From Halomicrobium zhouii (GTDB lineage: Archaea; Halobacteriota; Halobacteria; Halobacteriales; Haloarculaceae), in NCBI RefSeq assembly GCF_900114435.1, contig NZ_FOZK01000001.1, positions 372,001 through 436,000 of the forward strand: a stretch of DNA of 64,000 bases, read 5' to 3'. Below are positions 61,117-64,000 of this stretch, piece by piece. A program made the position numbers and the translations under genes. A model generated the notes under the pieces. It did no database searches and was not told the origin of the DNA. It was given only the letters and a program-made list of their open reading frames with translations. The first letter of the stretch is position 1. Each line of letters starts with the position of its first letter.

Positions 61117-61287
61117 CCCCGTTAACAGGGGAGTGAAAGTGAAACTGGCCGACAGCGGTTCGACAGGCGGTGAACCGATCCGGACGTTTACGCCGGAGGG
61201 CGAACCGCGCGGTCCCGAGCCGAATCCGGGAGCACGAGCGCAGTCGCTGGCGAGCGTCGGTCGAGTCGCGAGAAATGAATCGGGAAC

Positions 61288-64000
61288 TCAGGCGTTCGCG
61301 ACGCGGCGGAGCACGTCGGGGGCGTCCTCGAGCGCATCCTCCAGCGCGTCGGCGTCGGGGCCGCCGCCCTGGGCGAAGTCGGCGGGGCCGCCACCGCCGC
61401 CGCCGACCATCCCCGCCAGTTCGCCGACGACCTGGCCGGCGTTGACGTCGACGTCGTCCGGGACGGCGACGACGAACTGGGCCCCGTCGGCACCCGAGCC
61501 GAGCACGGCGATGTTCCCCTGTTCGACGACGGCGTTGGCCTGGGCGCGGAGTTCGTCCATGTCGGCGTCGATGCGCTGGATCACGGCCGTCGCCTCGCCG
61601 ACGTCGACCTCTTCTGCGTCCGCCCCACCGCTGGCGCGGGCCTCGGCGAGCTGGGATTTGAGCTCCTCTATCTCCTTGCCGCGGGCCTTCCACTCCGAGA
61701 AGAACCGCTCGGCGGTCTCCGGGACGTCCTGCGGGCTGACGTCGAGTATGTCGGCGGCTTCGTTCAGCGCGTTCTCGGTCCGCTGGGTCGCATCGATGGC
61801 GGCGTCGCCGGCGGCGAACGTGAGCCGGATGACGCCGTCCTGGACGCGCTCGGTGCCCAGAACCTTGATCGTCCCGACGTCTCCCGTGCGGGCGACGTGG
61901 GTGCCGCCGCAGGCCTGGACGTCCTCTGCGACGTGGATCAGCCGGATCTGCTCGCCCGGCGGGATGCCGCCCTGGTAGAGGTCGAAGCCGTGTTCGGCCT
62001 CGGCGTCGTGGCGGTCGGGCCACTCCTGGGTGACCGGCACGTTGTTCCGGACGATCTCGTTGGCGAGGTCCTCGATGGCCTCGACCTGCTCGCGCGAGAT
62101 GGACTCGTAGTGGCTGACGTCGATGCGGGCGCTCTCGGTGCCCTTCTGGGCGCCGGCCTGCCGGATGTGGTCGCCCAGCACCTGCCGGGCGGCGTGGACG
62201 ACGAGGTGGGTCGCGGTGTGGTGGCGCATCAGGCGCCGGCGTCGCGTCGCGTCGATCTGGCCGCGGACGAACTCGCCCTTCCCGGGGTCTTCGCTGGTGG
62301 TGTGGACGATGACGCCGTCGTGGAGCTGGACGTCTGTCACCTCGCCGGTGACGTCGTCCGTCGCCAGCGTCCCGTGGTCCGCGGGCTGGCCACCGCCTTC
62401 GGGGTAGAACATCGTCTGGTCCAGGACGACGTCGAAGTCGCCGTCCTCGCGGTCGAACACCTCGAGGACGACGGCCTCGAACTCCATGCGGTTCTGGTCC
62501 TCGTAGTAGAGTCGCTCGGTGTCGGGCAGTTCGGCGATGCGGTCGGCGTAGGGGACGCCCGTCTCGTCCTCGAAGGCCTGGCCGCCCTCGTGGCGGCCGG
62601 CGACGAGCGCGTAGAAGTCGTCGGGGACCTCGACGTCGACGTCCTTCTCGGCGGCGATCTCCTCGACCATGTCCGGCTGGATGCCGTGGGAGTCGTACAG
62701 CTCGATGAGCTCGTCGACCGGGATGGCCTCGCCTTTCTCGGCGTACTCGTCGGCCAGTTGCCGGACGCGACGGCCGCCCCGGTCCAGCGTCTCGCGGTAC
62801 TTCTCGACCTCGGTGCGGACGACGTCGCGGACGTGGTCGCGGTTCTCGTAGCCCAGCCGCTCGGCCTGCATGTCGACGAGTTCGTCCAGCGGCGCGTCGA
62901 CGCCGACGGTGTCACAGAGCCGTTTCGTCCGGCGAAGGACCATCCGGGCGAGGTAGCCCGTGCCGACGTTGGAGGGGACGATCTCGTCGCCCAGCATGTA
63001 CGCCAGCGTCCGGCAGTGGTCCGCGATGGCGTAGATGTTCTCCAGTGGCTCCATCAGGTCGAGCAGCTCGTCGGTCGAGACGCCCACCTGGTCGGCGATG
63101 GTGTCCCGGGCGGCCTCGATGTCCTCGGCCTCGTCGATGTCCATGTGGCCGGCGAGCTTGGCGGCGCGGTGGACGATTTCGGCCTCCTCGTCGGTCATCT
63201 CGACGCCAGCGTTGTCCTTCAGGAAGGCGATCATGTCGGGGTAGATCGCCTCGTACACCGTCGGGGTCCCCTGGGACATCCACGTCCACCGTTCGAGCCC
63301 GTAGCCCGTGTCGACGACGTACGTGTCCATCGGGGCGTACGTGTTGCCGTCCTTCAGTTCGTACTCGCCCTCGGGGTCCTGCTCCATCGACATGAAGACC
63401 AGCGTCGCCAGCTCGGCGCCCTCGTAGATGACTTCGAGGGCGGGGCCGGCGTTGCCGCCGCCGACCCAGGGGTCCTCGATGTAGACGAGTTCGTCGAGGT
63501 CAGCGCCCAGTGATTCGAACAGTTCGTCGCAGTACTCGACGGTCTCCTCTTTCCAGTACACCTCGCCCTGGTAGGCGTACTGCTCGGGGTTCTCGATGTC
63601 TTCGCGGGCGTTGAACGCGTGGTGGGCCATCATCTCGAAGGCCATCGTGTGCCGGCCGGTCTTGCCCACGTTGTCGATGTCCTGCATCCGGATACAGGGC
63701 TGGCTGATGGTCAGCGGGTTGGCCGGCGGCGGCGTCGACCCCGAGGTGACCAGCGGCTGGAAGTCGTAGATAGAGGCCTGGGTCAGCAGGGCGTCGTCGC
63801 GCCACCGGTTCGCGGCGACGGGGTAGGGGTCGATGCGTTCGTGGCCGTGGTCCTCGAAGAACGAGAGGAAGGCCTCGCGCATCTCCTCCAGCGTGTACGC
63901 CTCGTCGAAGCCGGGGTCGTCGATGAAGCCGTACTCCGCACAGGGCGGTTCGCCGCAGGTCTCGCGGGACTCGTCGCGCGTCCAGAAGTGGGCCCCGCAC
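61288..64000 (-). CDS. alaS: alanyl-tRNA synthetase (AlaRS), N-terminus beyond the window
   Basis: Partial: the frame is open from the window edge ([20 protein letters not shown] ...) to TGA at 61288-61290, about 904 residues. The catalytic domain is visible as [20 protein letters not shown] and [20 protein letters not shown]. The editing domain holds [20 protein letters not shown] (HHTATH) and [13 protein letters not shown]. The C-Ala domain ends [48 protein letters not shown]. Charges tRNA-Ala. The cysteine-containing N-terminal segment fits the archaeal form. Confidence 0.95.
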   Translation of the reverse strand, partial: CGAHFWTRDESRETCGEPPCAEYGFIDDPGFDEAYTLEEMREAFLSFFEDHGHERIDPYPVAANRWRDDALLTQASIYDFQPLVTSGSTPPPANPLTISQPCIRMQDIDNVGKTGRHTMAFEMMAHHAFNAREDIENPEQYAYQGEVYWKEETVEYCDELFESLGADLDELVYIEDPWVGGGNAGPALEVIYEGAELATLVFMSMEQDPEGEYELKDGNTYAPMDTYVVDTGYGLERWTWMSQGTPTVYEAIYPDMIAFLKDNAGVEMTDEEAEIVHRAAKLAGHMDIDEAEDIEAARDTIADQVGVSTDELLDLMEPLENIYAIADHCRTLAYMLGDEIVPSNVGTGYLARMVLRRTKRLCDTVGVDAPLDELVDMQAERLGYENRDHVRDVVRTEVEKYRETLDRGGRRVRQLADEYAEKGEAIPVDELIELYDSHGIQPDMVEEIAAEKDVDVEVPDDFYALVAGRHEGGQAFEDETGVPYADRIAELPDTERLYYEDQNRMEFEAVVLEVFDREDGDFDVVLDQTMFYPEGGGQPADHGTLATDDVTGEVTDVQLHDGVIVHTTSEDPGKGEFVRGQIDATRRRRLMRHHTATHLVVHAARQVLGDHIRQAGAQKGTESARIDVSHYESISREQVEAIEDLANEIVRNNVPVTQEWPDRHDAEAEHGFDLYQGGIPPGEQIRLIHVAEDVQACGGTHVARTGDVGTIKVLGTERVQDGVIRLTFAAGDAAIDATQRTENALNEAADILDVSPQDVPETAERFFSEWKARGKEIEELKSQLAEARASGGADAEEVDVGEATAVIQRIDADMDELRAQANAVVEQGNIAVLGSGADGAQFVVAVPDDVDVNAGQVVGELAGMVGGGGGGPADFAQGGGPDADALEDALEDAPDVLRRVANA

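Noticed and set aside
60168-63513. Long plus-strand frames opposite radA and alaS
   Set aside because: Clear antisense shadows of two well-identified housekeeping genes.

Overview
The window is a 64 kb piece of a haloarchaeal (class Halobacteria) chromosome. The signs are about 65% GC with strong third-position GC, very acidic proteins, twin-arginine (Tat) signal peptides, a PGF-CTERM surface protein, archaeal RadA, archaeal-type alanyl-tRNA synthetase, HTH families typical of haloarchaea, and leaderless promoters with TATA elements about 25-30 bases before the start codon. The genus cannot be fixed from the sequence alone.

Layout. 0-7.4 kb holds a broken toxin-antitoxin remnant and secreted or membrane proteins on the minus strand (a PKD/CARDB surface glycoprotein, a Tat-exported subtilase, a GIDE-like membrane protein, a DUF4870-like protein and a Tat-exported cysteine-rich protein). 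8-14 kb is a plus-strand run of small transcription regulators plus a sulfatase/GtrA pair. 14-20.9 kb is ordinary chromosome with a large surface protein, an oxidoreductase and small conserved proteins. It also holds two tandem tRNA-like genes whose anticodon loops look unreadable.

About 21.3-31.8 kb is a clearly AT-richer genomic island beside tRNA-Pro. It carries defence-type genes: an Mrr-like nuclease, a Dam-type adenine methylase, an AIPR protein divergent from an OLD-family ATPase/TOPRIM nuclease, and a two-TM protein. It also carries virus- or plasmid-like pseudogenes. A 17-bp copy of the tRNA-Pro 3' end lies 130 bp from the tRNA, as expected of an integration site.

32-64 kb is mainly housekeeping and accessory chromosome: an SLC13/TrkA-C transporter, a Ski2-like helicase, a PQQ-propeller lipoprotein, a site-2 protease, an HNH nuclease, tRNA-His, a TnpB-only insertion element, cupins, a PHP phosphoesterase, a RAD55/KaiC-like ATPase, an acyltransferase, a CPBP protease, a CocE-like hydrolase, an aldo-keto reductase, a PAS histidine kinase, RadA and the C-terminal part of AlaRS (cut by the window end).

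The most unusual layer is non-coding. Two families of hairpin repeats lie between genes. One is a composite element of about 400-460 bp with three full copies and two solo arms, in which the core is inverted in one copy relative to a flanking arm. The other is a 57-bp tandem repeat at four loci, in which each unit contains two hairpins whose stems change but stay complementary. Several shorter direct repeats (15, 20, 23, 24, 30 and about 59 bp) sit at gene ends or in leaders.
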